Positions 35,313-47,610 are shown, counted from the stretch's first letter. The stretch is DNA of 64,000 nucleotides from Cryptomeria japonica (GCF_030272615.1 NC_081415.1:422929757-422993756); one strand, 5' to 3'. The notes: generated from the sequence alone by a model not told the origin. Program-made: numbers and translations.

Positions 35313-36298
35313 AAAAGAATGTCTGTTATCTAAAATTTCATTGCCCATGTAATTTTAGCCAGAGGATGCATATTTATCGAATGATTGCATTTACATAAAG
35401 ATACATCGCAGTGTTGAAAAAAGAGGGAAAAGAGGATATTTTCATTTGTATTGAACAATGATAGATTACAAATTGAGTTCATGCATCTAAAGCATATTTA
35501 TATACACTGAGTTTCTTAAAACCTCACACAAGCCGTGAGCTTAGCATTCTTATCTTTCCTACATATCCAAAACAAAAAGGGATAGAATTTAAAAAATGAG
35601 TGTGAGGATAACCAGTCATTGCCTTGGGTTGCTTTGACTGGTTATTGGCTGCCCCGTTGCTCTTGTGAATGTTCTCTCGATCTTCAGACTTTGAAAACTC
35701 CTACTTTCCTGCACAAAAAAAAAAAAAAGAAGAGGTGTTAGATCCAACCGATCTAAGCAATGAAAGATTATCCTACGACATATCATTTATTATAGCCTAT
35801 CATATTTCTATTTTGAAAGGGCGGGAAAGATAAAGACAAATCACTGCTTCAGAAAAAAGAAATGTTTATGCTAATGTGTTTGTTTCATGTGCAGATAATT
35901 AGTTACTCTAATTGGCATGTGCCCCTGACCGAGGCTCCCTTCGGGTATGAGCCCGACATACCCTTTAGAGTAACTAATCTCAAAATATCAAGTGGAATGA
36001 TGAAGAAACCAATTGAAGCATTTAAGGGACATATTATTTCAATGTGAAACCTTACAGTATTTAAAAAAGGATCAATACCACATCGTGAAGATAAACAATC
36101 CAATGCAGCAAGTTGGTAAAGAAAAAGAGTATTTGAATCTTAAATGCATGTTCAAACAGTGAGCTGAATGAAATCAGAATTAACGATTACAGGAATGAGT
36201 GTCACGAGCCCGTGCTCGAACTTTATTTCTACATAAGATCAATCCCAGCATGTGCCAAAGTCAGAAATTCAATAAGGATAAAACACAATCTAATATAT
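35313..36298. other. Insert between TNP2 halves, left part
   Basis: 35410-35710 has the look of an LTR fragment in minus orientation (TATATAAATATGC on the minus strand near 35500, then an A14 run at 35717 on the plus strand). No termini or target duplication could be matched. 35898-35978 is an inverted repeat listed separately. Confidence 0.35.
35898..35978. repeat. 81-bp foldback with perfect 14-bp arms
   Basis: ATTAGTTACTCTAA (35898-35911) and TTAGAGTAACTAAT (35965-35978) flank a GC-rich 53-base loop with its own GGCTC/GAGCC pairing. It may be a tiny foldback element or an RNA stem-loop. Confidence 0.6.
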
Positions 36299-36400
36299 AA
36301 AATCAAGTACTACAACAATTGTCTTTTCCATTCAGTGCAAAAGGACTTCATTGCCCAGACTGGTGATCCCAGTGGAAAGGGTACGGGTGGGGACTCGATG
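36299..36400 (+). pseudogene. CYP59-like cyclophilin fragment (about 34 codons)
   Basis: The frame [17 protein letters not shown] then [17 protein letters not shown] is close to the peptidyl-prolyl isomerase domain of the RRM-containing cyclophilin known as CYP59 in Arabidopsis (PPIL4 in animals), where KIKYYNGCLFH.VQKDF.AQTGDPTGTG occurs. Only this short piece is present. It is abutted directly by the oxidase fragment, out of frame, with GGGGAC at the join. Upstream bases do not continue the gene, so it may be a single captured exon. Confidence 0.7.
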
Positions 36401-37933
36401 GGGACCCATCAGAGTATCCAGTGTCACAACCACTCCCAAAATTATCAGCTCAAGCACAGGTCACAGGGGAAGTAGAGTACTTAGATGATTTAAAACTTGG
36501 AGATGGGTTACATGCAGTTTTTGTTCTTTCAACAATAGCAAATGGAACTATCAAGGAGATAGACCCTTCGGAAGCCCTTTCAAAGAAAGGAGCTGTTGCG
36601 TTTCTCTCTGCTGATACAATAGCTACAGATGGATATTGTAATCTTGTTAGTGATTATGAACTAGTTTTTGCATCTAAACGGGCTCACTACTATGGCCAAG
36701 CTGTGGGATTAATTGTAGCAAAAACAAAGTCCATTGCAGACGCAGCTTCAAAGCTTGTACATGTTATTTATACCGATGTAGTGAAGCCTATACTCACAAT
36801 TGAAGATGCTATAAAGTCCAACTCATTCTTTGATAACAGAGCTCTTGAATTTCAGAGAGGAAATGTAGCTTCTTCATTTAGATCTGACGAAGTCATTGTT
36901 GAAGGAGAGGTTAGTATAGGTCATCAATACCATTTTCGTTTGGAAACACAAAGGTCCTTATGTATACCTGGTGAGGAGGGTTGTATGACTGTTTACTCAT
37001 CAACTCAGAACCCTTCACAGGTTCAACAATGTGTTGCAGTAGCCTTGAACAGGCCGCAACACAAAGTAAATGTAAATGTAGCACGTGTTGGAGGTGCTTA
37101 TGGTGCCAAGTTAAATAGAACGCCCCCAGTCGCAATGGCATGTGCAATGGCTGCTGATAAACTTCAAAAACCTGTTCGTCTCTTGTTTGATCTAAATACA
37201 AATATGCAGCTTGTTGGTGGTCGAAGTCCATACTTGTGCAGATGTTAAAGTTGCTTCTCAAAAAAAAAAATGGAAAAATTTCAGCAATGCAGATGGAAGT
37301 GTTCAATAACCGGGGAGCCCACTTTGATTTTGAGTATCCAGATTTGAGTTCAATCCCACTATTTATTGATGGGGTATATAACATTGCCAACTGGAGAATT
37401 GAAGGAAAAATAGCCAAGACTAACTTGCCTGCATGTACCTACATGAGAGGACCGGTATTTGTTGAGACAGCAGTCATGATTGAAACAGTGATGGAGCACA
37501 TAGCACATGCACTAGGATTTCTGCCTGATATTGTCCGGGAACTCAATATGTATACTAAAGGAGACATGGCACTTTCTGGTCAAGAACTCATATACTGTAA
37601 TGCAAAATTAGTTTTTGGTACTGTGAAGGCATCAAGCAATTATGAAAACCGCACCAAAGACGTGAAGACTTTCAATGATCAGAACCAATGGGTGAAAAGA
37701 GGAATACGTTTGGTACCTGTAAAGTTCAATGCCTTCTGAGAGGCGCAGCAAATGATCTGTTTGGTGAATGTTCATCCAGATTGTAGTATTAGCATTTATC
37801 ATTCAGGATGTGAACTTGGATAGGGACTAGATGTTAAAGTTGCTCAGGTTGCTGCAATGTCATTGGGATCATTAATTGATGGTCATCTAGACATGGATGA
37901 GATCTATGTGCACTCAACAACTACTATAGTGGC
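36401..37933 (+). pseudogene. Xanthine dehydrogenase / aldehyde oxidase fragment, molybdopterin domain
   Basis: The frame from about 36400 ([20 protein letters not shown]) reads [43 protein letters not shown] and LVGGRSPYL, all typical of the molybdenum-cofactor half of this family. A one- or two-base slip in an A-run near 37262 shifts the frame, after which NNRGAHFDFEYPDL, YMRGP, WVKRGI and HSGCELG*GLDVK follow. Stops are at 37737 and 37829; the second replaces the Gln of the conserved GQG. It ends in an A17 run at 37934 in the middle of the domain. There are no clear introns across 1.5 kb. N-terminal Fe-S and FAD domains are absent. Non-functional. Confidence 0.8.
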
Positions 37934-37950
37934 AAAAAAAAAAAAAAAAA
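37934..37950 (+). other. A17 run at end of oxidase fragment
   Basis: Seventeen As directly after the codons IVA. Could be an internally primed poly(A) tail of a reverse-transcribed copy, or an expanded A-rich codon run. Confidence 0.5.
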
Positions 37951-38125
37951 TGTGTGCAAAATGTTAAAAAACCAGACATAGCACATTACTTTTCTGGTAG
38001 ATGAGTTTGCAGAATGTAAAAAACAAACACAGCGCGTTATCTTTCTGGTAAAAATATATGCAAAATGCAGTGTATGCAAGATGTGAAAAACGAACACAGT
38101 CAGTTTCCTGGTAAATGTGGTGCGG
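37951..38125 (+). repeat. Degenerate minisatellite, about three units of 55-70 bp
   Basis: Units share TGCA[AG]AATGT.AAAAA.C.[AG]ACA followed by TT.CTGGTA, at about 37955, 38011 and 38078. It starts right after the A17 run. Confidence 0.5.
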
Positions 38126-39708
38126 GCATACCTGTAGAGAAAAGATTTGCATTTAGAAAGAAGCCCATTGAAAACCCAGAACCTTCATCCATGGCGGCAC
38201 CAAACCCTCGAGAACCTTTCAAATGGTTTTCATTTTGCAAAAAATGAGGAAAATGCGATGGGAGTGAGATATTTTTAGGGTTATAAAACCCTTTGCCATA
38301 TTTTATATTCTCCCTCAAGTCCGCTGGACTTTATTTTATTCAATATGATAAAAATCAAACATATTTGATAAATAAATGTTTATTAATATATCAAATATGT
38401 CTTACTTTTATTATATTTTTGTTTTTTATTTTTTTTGTCCAAGACTGGTATTTATTTGTAAAATGTATTTAATTACAATGCAATTATAAATTGTAATTAA
38501 ATATTATTATTCGAAATGTAAAAGGTATACTCATATGCAAGAAGGAGACTAAGTCTTTTGACTTAGTTTTGAAGGAGGAGTTAATTCAGGAGAGATAAGG
38601 CTTTCATTGAAGAAGTCTTTTCAGTTGGGAGACACAAGGAGAGTATATAGGATCACTCATAACCACTTGGGAAGCATTCAAAAGGAGTTAAGATATTTTT
38701 GGAGACAAGAGCGTCTTTATAGGAACATGAGGTTGTTTGAAACCAAATGGAGCAAATCTAGGGAGGTTGGAGCATTTTTAGGTAAAGGGTCGAAGTTGGA
38801 CTTTTCCACCATTTTGGGGAGCTTTTATTACTTGGTTAAGTGATTTTGAGGCTGTTTCTAGTGCTCTTTTGGGTTGATTATTTATTAAGGAAGACTTTTC
38901 CAGGTTTATAGCCCTTTTTGGTGTCTTCTAGACTCCTCTTTTTGAGGCATTTTTCTTGCATCCGACCCAAATCAGTTGGGGTTTTTTGTACTTAGTGCAA
39001 AAAGACACTATTTTTGGAGTTAGTTCTGATTATGCAGAGAAGGCTCTTGTGACAACATTTTGTCCTTAGCATATTTTCTTGTATAATTTCTGTAACTCAA
39101 TCTTGGAGACTGAATATATGATGACAGCATCTTTTGGAGCAAGGTTTTATTAAGTTTCTTTTTCAAGCCTTCTTTTCTTTCTGTATCTTTGTGTTCATAG
39201 TATGATTGATAGAGGTAACCAGTGAATTGTATTATTCCTTGTTATTTTGTCTCATCAAGAGCCTGGTTGCAGAAGTGTATTTTGTTTGCAGGTTGCAGTT
39301 TGTGTCCACAAGAACATGGAGCTTTCATGTGAATATATATTTTCCTTGATTGCTCAGTCTAGGACCTTTCTGTGAAACATTTATGCAGGCCTATATAGAA
39401 CAGAAGTGTTACCCACTAAAATAGAAATTTTCGCAATAAGAGACCTGTCATTATCATTTTAGTTTCCCTCAAAGTTCGGTGAATCACCTAGTTACTTAGT
39501 TTATTTTTATTGTTTCCTTTTCTCTTCCCTTTTCCTACCAAGTTTTCAGTTGTTAGAAGAGCAAATAGGCGATTTATCCAATAGGAACCGGCCTAGGAAC
39601 CGGAGGTTTCATTTCAATTTGCGCATTGCCCACATGCAGAAGTGAATCCCATGTTAGGCCAAATTACTAAACTTGTAGTTTAGTAGGGTGCAAATTTGAG
39701 CCTTAACA
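38126..39708. other. Insert between TNP2 halves, right part
   Basis: No coding region. 38359-38370 and 38389-38400 form a perfect 12-base inverted repeat (ACATATTTGATA). 38430-39660 looks like retroelement LTR/leader sequence by composition, but I found no paired ends. Confidence 0.35.
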
Positions 39709-41603
39709 ATGTCATTTATTGAAAATGATGGGATTGAGGGTAGTAGAAATGATCCATGTAATGAAAGTGGTGTAAAACGGTTGTGCATATTGTATAAGTT
39801 GCCATACTTTAAGGATATAGCCATTAGGCATACTGTTGACTTTATGCATACCGAGAAAAATATAGCCTGTGCTATTATAGAAACTCTTTTTGGTGCCTTA
39901 GATACTATTTTATCATGTGAAGACTTTCGAGAAATAAAGATTCGTCGAAATCTTTGGGTTGAAAAATATAGAAAACTTCGTGCTCCTTACGTCTGGACAA
40001 AGGAACAACATGTACAATTATTATAGTTGATGTCTTAGACTCGCTTTCCCATTGGATATGTAAGTAGTAGCATCATAAGCCAAACTAACATTAATAGCTT
40101 AAGAGGCCTCAAGACCCATGACTATCATGTCATAATCAAGAATATCTTACCTACTGTGGTAAATATATCAAGTTTGGCAAAGGGGCCAAGACTGGCAATT
40201 ATAATGTTGGGCCTAATATTAAAGAGAATGAGCTTAAATGTATTAGATCCTTCAAACTTTGATAGTTTGAGGGAGGAGGTCATTGAAGTCCTTTGTCTAT
40301 TGGAACGAGAATTTCTAGCAGCAATCTTTAACATTTCTATGCATCTTTTGATACATCTAGAATATGAACTAGAGCATTGTGGCCCAATAAGAATGAGATG
40401 GATGTATCCTATAGAATAATATATAAAGGTTTTGAAAAAAATTGTCCATACTAGGGAAAATTCATAAGGCAACATGTCTGAGGGATATTCAATGCAAGAG
40501 GCCATGGGATTTTGCATAGAATATATGAAGGATTTTAAAAATGCCAATCAACATGTATGGGATGATGGCGAAGATGATAGAGTTGCAGGTGAAGTATTAG
40601 AAGGCAATGGATGTCTCTTCAAGCTATCATATCAAGGAAGAAGTGCAATGCATACCTTTATTCTTCAAAACACATCTTTGTTTGATAAGTGGTGTAGGTA
40701 AAAAATAAATTACACAATTATTTATTTTCTCAATTGCATTTACACATTTATATTATTATTCTTACTATTTGTACGTCATTATTTTATGTAGAAAATATGA
40801 AGAAGAGAATCAAACTTGGATCCAACATCGACCTCAAAAGCGCAACCATCATGATTTGATTGGAGGAGATTCTTTTCCAAAATTTGAGGAATGGATTGCT
40901 AATGCAATCAATGATGCAAAAGAAGGAGGTCATGATATAACAACAGAGGAAAGTGAACTTTCACAATCTCCACATTTATGGTCTATGAGTTTTAGTGGAA
41001 TGTGGGCCTATGGTAGTCACTTAAGAGTGGAAGAAAAAGATAAAGGAAAGACTAATTGTGATTGTGTTGTTAGTGCTAAATTTATTCATGGAAATGAGAA
41101 GAATTTTTATGTTGGATTCATCCAAGATATTATTCAAGTGGATTTTGGTGAAAATAGTCCTATATTATTATAATGTAAGTGGATCTGACCATCCATGGTA
41201 CAATTTGATGAGTATGAATTTGTGTGTGCAAATACAAGACATTTTTTATCAAAGACAGATGAGTCGTATGTTTCCCCTCTTCAAATTAACCAGTCATTTC
41301 TAATTGATGATGTAAGAATCCCATGATGGTCTTATGTCATTCAAACAGAGTCGTTTGAAACAAAAATTCATGGAAGTAGTTGATGTAATGCCTGATGGGC
41401 AATATGCTAATTTACAAGAAACATTCAAAGAAGTGGATGAAGACAATGAGGGACTGTTTGAAGAAGAAATTTTGATTACAAATAAAAAAATTGGGAGAGA
41501 GAATTTATTAGATTTCTCAAATGATGATGAGGAAGAAAATCAAATAGATGCAGACAGTAGTGATCAAGATTCTGATCTCGTTGGCAATGCAGATGATTAT
41601 TGA
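39709..41603 (+). pseudogene. CACTA TNP2-type transposase, C-terminal half
   Basis: Continues from 35312: LYKLPYFKDIAIRHTVDFMHTEKN (39790), LKTHDYHV (40107), then the DUF4218-like part with LEYELEHCGPIRMRWMYPIE (about 40360) and SEGYSMQEAMGFC. An intron GTAAAA…TATGTAG fits 40698-40791. The DUF4216-like block follows (40792-41290: YGSHLRVEE…, FYVGFIQDIIQVDF, CKWI), with a frame change near 41173. It ends with an acidic tail (41334-41603). Several stops, for example at 40024, 40417 and 40465, make it inactive. Confidence 0.75.
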
Positions 41604-42045
41604 TGAGCTCCATTTTATGACTTTTTATTTAAGACTTTTATGTTGTTTTAAGACTATTTTATGTTGTAAGGACACAAACTTTCTAACTAATACTTGTTTG
41701 AAATTCTTAATATTGAACAAAGTTGCTATATGAATATGTTAGCTTTAATCTTTGTAACCATGCTACACTGTGACTGTCAGTTGTGCCTTATGGCAGTAAT
41801 GACTACAAGACAAGCATTTGATGAAATGTCTTTATAGATAGCCATTATCTTATACTCTATCTTTGTATCATAGACTACTCTGCATCTATTGGGACTGCTA
41901 TATAATTACAATCTTTTAGCTCTATGACTATCATGGTATGGTTTGTTACCGCCTTATACTTGCTCTAGATGATTCACTATTCTATGTATCAAACTATGAT
42001 TCACTGATATATGCTTTGTGAACTGTTCGGTTTGATGAGCTAATT

Positions 42046-44740
42046 ATGCATTATTGTTTATTTGGACATCAGGAAATGAGGAAAGAGAATTTAAGGCACA
42101 AATTAGATGATAGTGATCATATTTCTAAAGTTCCAATCACAGATTATGAGCGCTCTTGTGAAGAACGTGTGGTCAAAAATAATAATTTTTTATCGCATCT
42201 AGGTTTGACAAATAGGCAAGTTGTAAATCCACTAAGTAGTATATTATTTGTTTAATACTGTTTAATAAAATTTTATAGGCAAGATTTTTATGTACATAAG
42301 ACATGATATGATATATTTTTTTGTTTTTTAGCCAAGAAAAATAGTGCAAAGAAAAAGAAGAGAAAAAACAAAAAGAAAGTAAAGATACAATGCGGCCAAC
42401 TCGTAGAAGCCAATGCTTTTGTGACTCAAAAAATGTACATGGTGAAAACTATAGTTGTGGTGATGTGCAATCTCACAAAGCACATGGTGATGTGCAACCT
42501 GATATACCACATGGTGATTGTTAGGTCCCAGAGGCAATTGAGAGGGGGGGGGGGTGTGAATCAGTTGTCTATTAATTTCAACCAAATATAACTTAACCAA
42601 ACTTAGTGCATAATACCGGTAAACCAAACTTTAATGCTGGTACAGAGTTTTAACAATTAATTGCAATACTGCTAAAGTTTAATGCATGAAATAGAAAGAC
42701 AAATAACATACACAACACATAACACAATTATTTGTACGTGGAAACCCTGTAAGGGGAAAAACCACGGTGGGAAACCTTACCCACAATTAGATGATACTAC
42801 TGCAGATAGTATGTGTGTACAAATGGGGTATGCACATGCAGAAAGGCCAACTGCTGAGAGCTCACCGCTCAATCACAAAATGGGAGTCACACTGACTACT
42901 ATTGGATGGTTAAATAAATGATAATGTACTGCTCAAAATAGCATCTTCATCTGTTGGATTCGGTAGGTGTTAAGCTCAGATTGTCTTCCTCATACCTTCC
43001 TTGAATCTTCAAATGATGTCTATGTGTATAACTCTTCTTATATTCACATATACCTTATTACAATCCTTTTCACACTCCTCTCTACTCAATAATCTCACAA
43101 ATGAGATCTTACATATATACCAAAACCTAAGACCAATTGTGTAGGTCGGCTCACTAAGATATTACAATTAAATCAATTACAAATGAATCAATATGTGATG
43201 CATGATGTCGGCTCAATGCATTTACAATTTTGTCGGTAACAACAAATATGCAAACTCGATTGTACCAATAATCAAATCACCAAAACCAAGTGTCCAAACA
43301 ATGTCTTCAACATAACCAAGTAATCTTCAGATGATAACAGATCATCCTCAGTGCCGATGAACAATATAACCTGTCGGTGAACCAGATACGAGTGACTATG
43401 CATAAGTCATTGAACATGCCGATGAACATAACCAAAGATCTCCAAGTGTTCTCAAGTGTTGACATCAATGAAAAAACCAATGCAACACATCCATAATACC
43501 AAAAGTGATGTCTAGCCTAATATACCACATAGTGATCTCTTAACACAAAGTCTAAGAGAAATTTTTGAAAAACAAGAGAGCAAAGGAACAATGAGTATGT
43601 AGATGATTTTTTTAAGTTTAAAGGACGTGTTTAAAGTGAAATCTATGGAGACCACTACCGATCTATCTACTCATGCCACATTATTGCGGAGACCACTACT
43701 AATCTATCTACTCATACCACACATAATGTGGTAGAGGAGCATGAAGTTCCAGTGGCTCAGAGTGAAGTTGTTGCATCTACAACTATTGATGGAAGTACTG
43801 GATCAACTAGAAATATTGGTAGTGGTTTAATAGAATATGTGGCCGCTTTTGTTAAAAGAAAGAGATTGAGTCAAGATTTATATAGATCTGTAGAGAAGAA
43901 TGCAAAAGAAAGAAAATTAGAAGGGAAGAAGGCATTCTTGGTTGAGGTGTCAAGAGATGGTGAACCCATTGGGAAAAATGTTGCAAGGTGGGCCACTGAG
44001 TTGGGTGTAAGATGGGCCCATTTGTATATATGTAAATCAAATTTTGCAGACCATGATCCACAAAGTGTGGAAAATGTTATTAAAAAAATGGAAAATGCCT
44101 TTGACACTATTGGTGGACAAATCTCAAGAAAATATTATAAAAACAAGATGAGACTTCTGATGAACAATTTTAGATACAATTGTAGAAAAACAATCATGGA
44201 GGGAAAAGAGAGGTTTGACTACTCCACTCTATCGCCAAAACAGTGGGAGGCATTGAAATAAAGCATGCGTTTTGAAGAATATTTGACAATGAGTCACAAA
44301 GGCAAGAGAGAAAGAGATAATGTGAGCATTGACTATATGTCATTTGGCCAAGGCGGGTTGCAAGCCAAAATGGACAAATTAGGAGTAAGTGTATGGATTT
44401 TTGGTTCAATCTACATTGTGTTATTTAATTAAATTTTTTTTGGACTAACTATATGTTAAAATTGACATTGTATTTTAGGTGGAAAACAGTAATGCAGAAG
44501 CATGTAGTATGAAGTACAAATCTAGTTTGTCCACAAAGATTTCACATCCATCCATTGAACGACCACTAAGAGCCTCACAAAACCATGTCAACTCAAATGA
44601 AGGGTTAGAAGATATAATGAGTTGCTTACACAGTCTCACTAAGAAAGTTTCATAGTTGGCTGCCTTTGTTAAGCCTATAATTTCTGCATGGAATGACCAT
44701 GATTCCATGGATTCAGATCACGTAAGAGTCTATCCCTCAA
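42046..44740 (+). pseudogene. TnpA-like gene of the CACTA element, split by a solo LTR
   Basis: First exon 42046-42230 has DYERSCEERVVKNNNFLSHLGL, the usual start of plant En/Spm ORF1 proteins. An acceptor TTTTTTAG at 42331 opens an exon with basic sequence and a repeated HGDVQ phrase up to 42518. After the solo LTR the frame resumes at 43505 and, from 43728, reads GLIEYVAAFVKRKRLSQ, DGEPIGKNVARWATELGV and the KKM…KYYKNKMR region. Intron 44385-44478 (GTAAGT…TTTTAG) precedes a last exon to about 44720. TnpA-type proteins bind the subterminal repeats. Stops near 43530, 43600 and 44260 inactivate it. Confidence 0.6.
42519..43504 (-). repeat. Solo LTR of the pol-less copia-like family, TSD GTGAT
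   Basis: The plus-strand start TGTTAGGTCCCAGAGG, G-run and GTGAATCAG match the left ends of elements 1 and 2. GTGAT flanks it at 42514-42518 and 43505-43509. The terminal CA at the right is lost (…ATACCAAAA). A TATA-like GGTATATATG (minus) lies near 43117. The two sides of the TnpA repeat (CCACATGGTGAT and GTGATGT…) join cleanly once it is taken out. Confidence 0.75.
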
Positions 44741-46048
44741 TATTTTGATTCTCACCTATATCATCTTTATATTGTATTTTGAATATGTATGCAAATGTAT
44801 TTTGATCATATATAGAACAACGAATCTATGAAGTTTTGCCTTTTGTTGACTATTTTTTATAATGAATTACTCCTCATATGGATAATTTTTTAAACTACAT
44901 GCAGAGAAATTTTATCAAAGAAACAAAAAAAACAAAAACACCTTGATGCCAATAGAGCTGCTGATATTTATAGTGATGATGATGAATTCAAGTAGTAGTT
45001 GTGCTCAACTTGAGGTCAATGCTATGAAACCTTTACTTTTTTTTTGTCTTTTAGTACTTGTTTTTTCTTTTGTCCTAAGAGAGGGTTGGGATCAGCAACC
45101 CATAACCCTTGAGGCTATAGACCCAAGATAGGTAAGGGCTTGGATTTATAAACTTTGAGGGAACCTATTGTATTTGGTCTCTAAGCGCTTTGGTAACATA
45201 CATATCCTCCTCCTTCCTTAAAGTTGAAGTAGTAATAGAGGTTGGTACATTGAATTAAGAATTAGAGATTAGGGATGAAAGAATTAATTATCTAGTATGA
45301 TAAATTGATAATTTATTCTTTAATGATTGATAAATAATTTGAACTATGACAACATCGAATAGGGAACATTACAAAATCTTCGGCCCCTATGCACAACACA
45401 AGTTTGCAACTCAATCCTAGAGCATTATGACTGGGAAACTAATGGACATGTTGTATTTAAGTTTGATCATTTGACATATAACAAACACAATCTATATGAA
45501 CCATTTAAGAAACAATAATTTTTATAATTTTTTTGACTATTAGATAAGCTTCCATACATGTGGTTGATCACAGATAACTAATCTGTGTAGTACAAATAAG
45601 GTTTTTTTAATTATTTTTACTGGTATCTGTGGTTAAATCGGTCCAAAGTAAGAAATTGCCATTTGCATATTCAGGTGGCACGATTAGAAGTCAACAATTA
45701 GAAAAAAGACCATTATTTGCATACTTCGAAGAAATAATTAGACACAACGATTAATCATCATCCCCATAAGAGACGGAGAGAAGACTGATAACATAAGTTT
45801 ATAGTTGTACCACGGACATTAGAACAGTATTTCCATAATATTAACCAAAACATTGTCATTGCATAACCCCCATGGTTATTTCAGGCATGGAAAATATATT
45901 ATATGTTATCAATTTGATAGGGACCATACATTATGAGTTCTGAGTATCACTTTCATCGTAACCCAATAATAGTTACAGATCATATATCACTTCAGATATC
46001 AATTGTACCAATTATAGGGATAAATATATCGATATAGCAGATTATAAT
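44741..46048. other. Unassigned stretch
   Basis: Should contain the CACTA right end and the rest of LTR A, but neither was recognised. AT-rich, no long frame. Confidence 0.4.
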
Positions 46049-47223
46049 TGTATACACATAAAAATTGGCTATGAGCAATTAAATAAATATTTTATATTTA
46101 TTTAATAATTATTCTTCTATTAAATAGTTAATTTGAAAATATTAATTTATTTAATTCATTTTCGTGTCTTTCTATTAATTAATATTTTATTAATTAATTC
46201 ATCTATCCTATTCTTCTAATTAATAAAATATTTAATATTTAATTATCCTTTTAACCAAGTTAATTAAATATCTAATATTTAATTATCTCCTCCAAACAAT
46301 TAAATATCTAATATTTAATGGTTATTCTCCTATCCTATAGTCTCAAATATTAAATAATTCTCAAAATTATTTAATCCCTTTTCTAACTCACCCTCCATCT
46401 CCACTTCATCTTCCCTTTGCCAACTCATCAAACATGTGGCTAGGGAAATTAATATTTCTTAAATATTAATTCATCATTTATCTCCAACTTCCAAAATTAA
46501 TGAATATTGTGTACATACACACATTTCATAACCATTTCCTATATTCTCTCCAACACCCCCTACATCTTAGGAAGGACTTGAGTCCACTTGTCCTCTCATG
46601 CCTAAATTTCCTCCAACCATCCCTAGATTTCCTTAGTCAGCAACCCAGTCAAGGTGAGATGAGTGACACTTGTATTCTCCTTCCCCCTTTCTCTCAACCT
46701 TCACCTTTGCTCACAACCATTCAAATTTGCAGATTTGATCATGACCGTTGATCTAAGCCATATCATCTCATCCTATCAAAGTTTGTAAAATCAAGAGCTT
46801 CAGTTGAGAGAGTTAATCTTCAAGTTAGTCTTCAAATCAATCATATGCATCCGTGAGTTTTTGAAGCAAATAGAAAACAACAAATAGCAATTATCATATA
46901 ATGTCATTTAGCATAATCAATTTAGCATAATCATGTAGTATTGCATATCATAGTATCATTTAACTACAAGTTATCAATCCATTCTTCATATGACATCTTG
47001 GAAGCCATCAGTGCATTGTCTAAGAGCACACCATCTGCAACCAGGAACAATGGAGTTAAGACACAGTGAGACATAAGCCATGAAGGTAATATTAGTATTT
47101 AATTTCATATGTACTTCATGTAGTTTCATTTGTTGAGTTTGGATTTCCTATAGTATTTCCATTTGTATTTTGTGAAACTAACTTATTGCAGTTATCATTC
47201 TGAGGATGAAATTCAAGTCGACA
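46049..47223 (+). repeat. 5' LTR of the Tat element (LTR C)
   Basis: 1175 bp from TGTATACACATAAAAATTGG to AAGTCGACA, next to the primer-binding site. Same start, length class and AT-rich ATTTAATTA opening as LTRs A and B. Confidence 0.75.
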
Positions 47224-47228
47224 TATTT

Positions 47229-47247
47229 TGGCGCACACCGTGGGGCT
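47229..47247 (+). promoter_or_regulatory. Primer-binding site of the Tat element
   Basis: TGGCGCACACCGTGGGGCT starts five bases after the LTR end. It is one or two bases from the TGGCGCCCACCGTGGGGC site common in plant Tat/Ogre elements. Confidence 0.75.
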
Positions 47248-47338
47248 CATAGACCTCGCATATACCTTTAAAAATCTCGCAAATAATAAAATTAACACAT
47301 TTGTAATGCAGATTCATGCATGTGTGAATTTTGACAAC

Positions 47339-47610
47339 ACTTTTGTTCCGCTGGTTAGTGCATTTGCATCCTAGGTTAGCGCATTTACCTTCTAGGTTAG
47401 CGCATTTACACCATAGGATAGCGCATGAGCATTTTCGATTAACGCTTTTGTCTTAAAGTATGTACATTTGCATTAGAGGTTCACACATTTGAGTCCTAGG
47501 TTAGCGCATTTGTCAAAGAAATCACGCTTTTGTATCCATAAAGCAGTGCTTTTGTAGTCTAGGTTAGTGCTTTTGAGCAAAAAGGTAGTGCATGTGTTAA
47601 ATTAGAGCTT
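47339..47610 (+). repeat. Degenerate tandem repeat in the Tat leader
   Basis: About ten units of 20-26 bp with core TAGGTTAGCGCATTT, decaying to AGTGCTTTTG toward the right. Sits in the untranslated leader before gag. Role unknown. Confidence 0.65.

Larger units (their letters stand above)
28116..45005 (+). mobile_element. CACTA (En/Spm) DNA transposon, 3' terminus not located
   Basis: The 5' end CACTAGTAGAAATATGG is a typical CACTA terminus, followed by subterminal repeats. TNP2 (33870-41603) and a TnpA-like gene (42046-44740) follow in the same orientation. TNP2 is split by a 4.4-kb block with host-gene fragments, and TnpA by a solo LTR. I could not find the matching inverted terminus after 44740; it may be deleted or degraded, so the right end given is only the limit of recognisable content. 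Confidence 0.7.

Noticed and set aside
36401-37933. Functional host xanthine dehydrogenase or aldehyde oxidase gene
   Set aside because: Only part of one domain is present, with a frameshift, two stops and an A-run at the end.
38430-39660. Complete LTR between the TNP2 halves
   Set aside because: Composition and TATA-like sites fit an LTR, but no TG…CA ends with matching flanks were found, so it is left unassigned.
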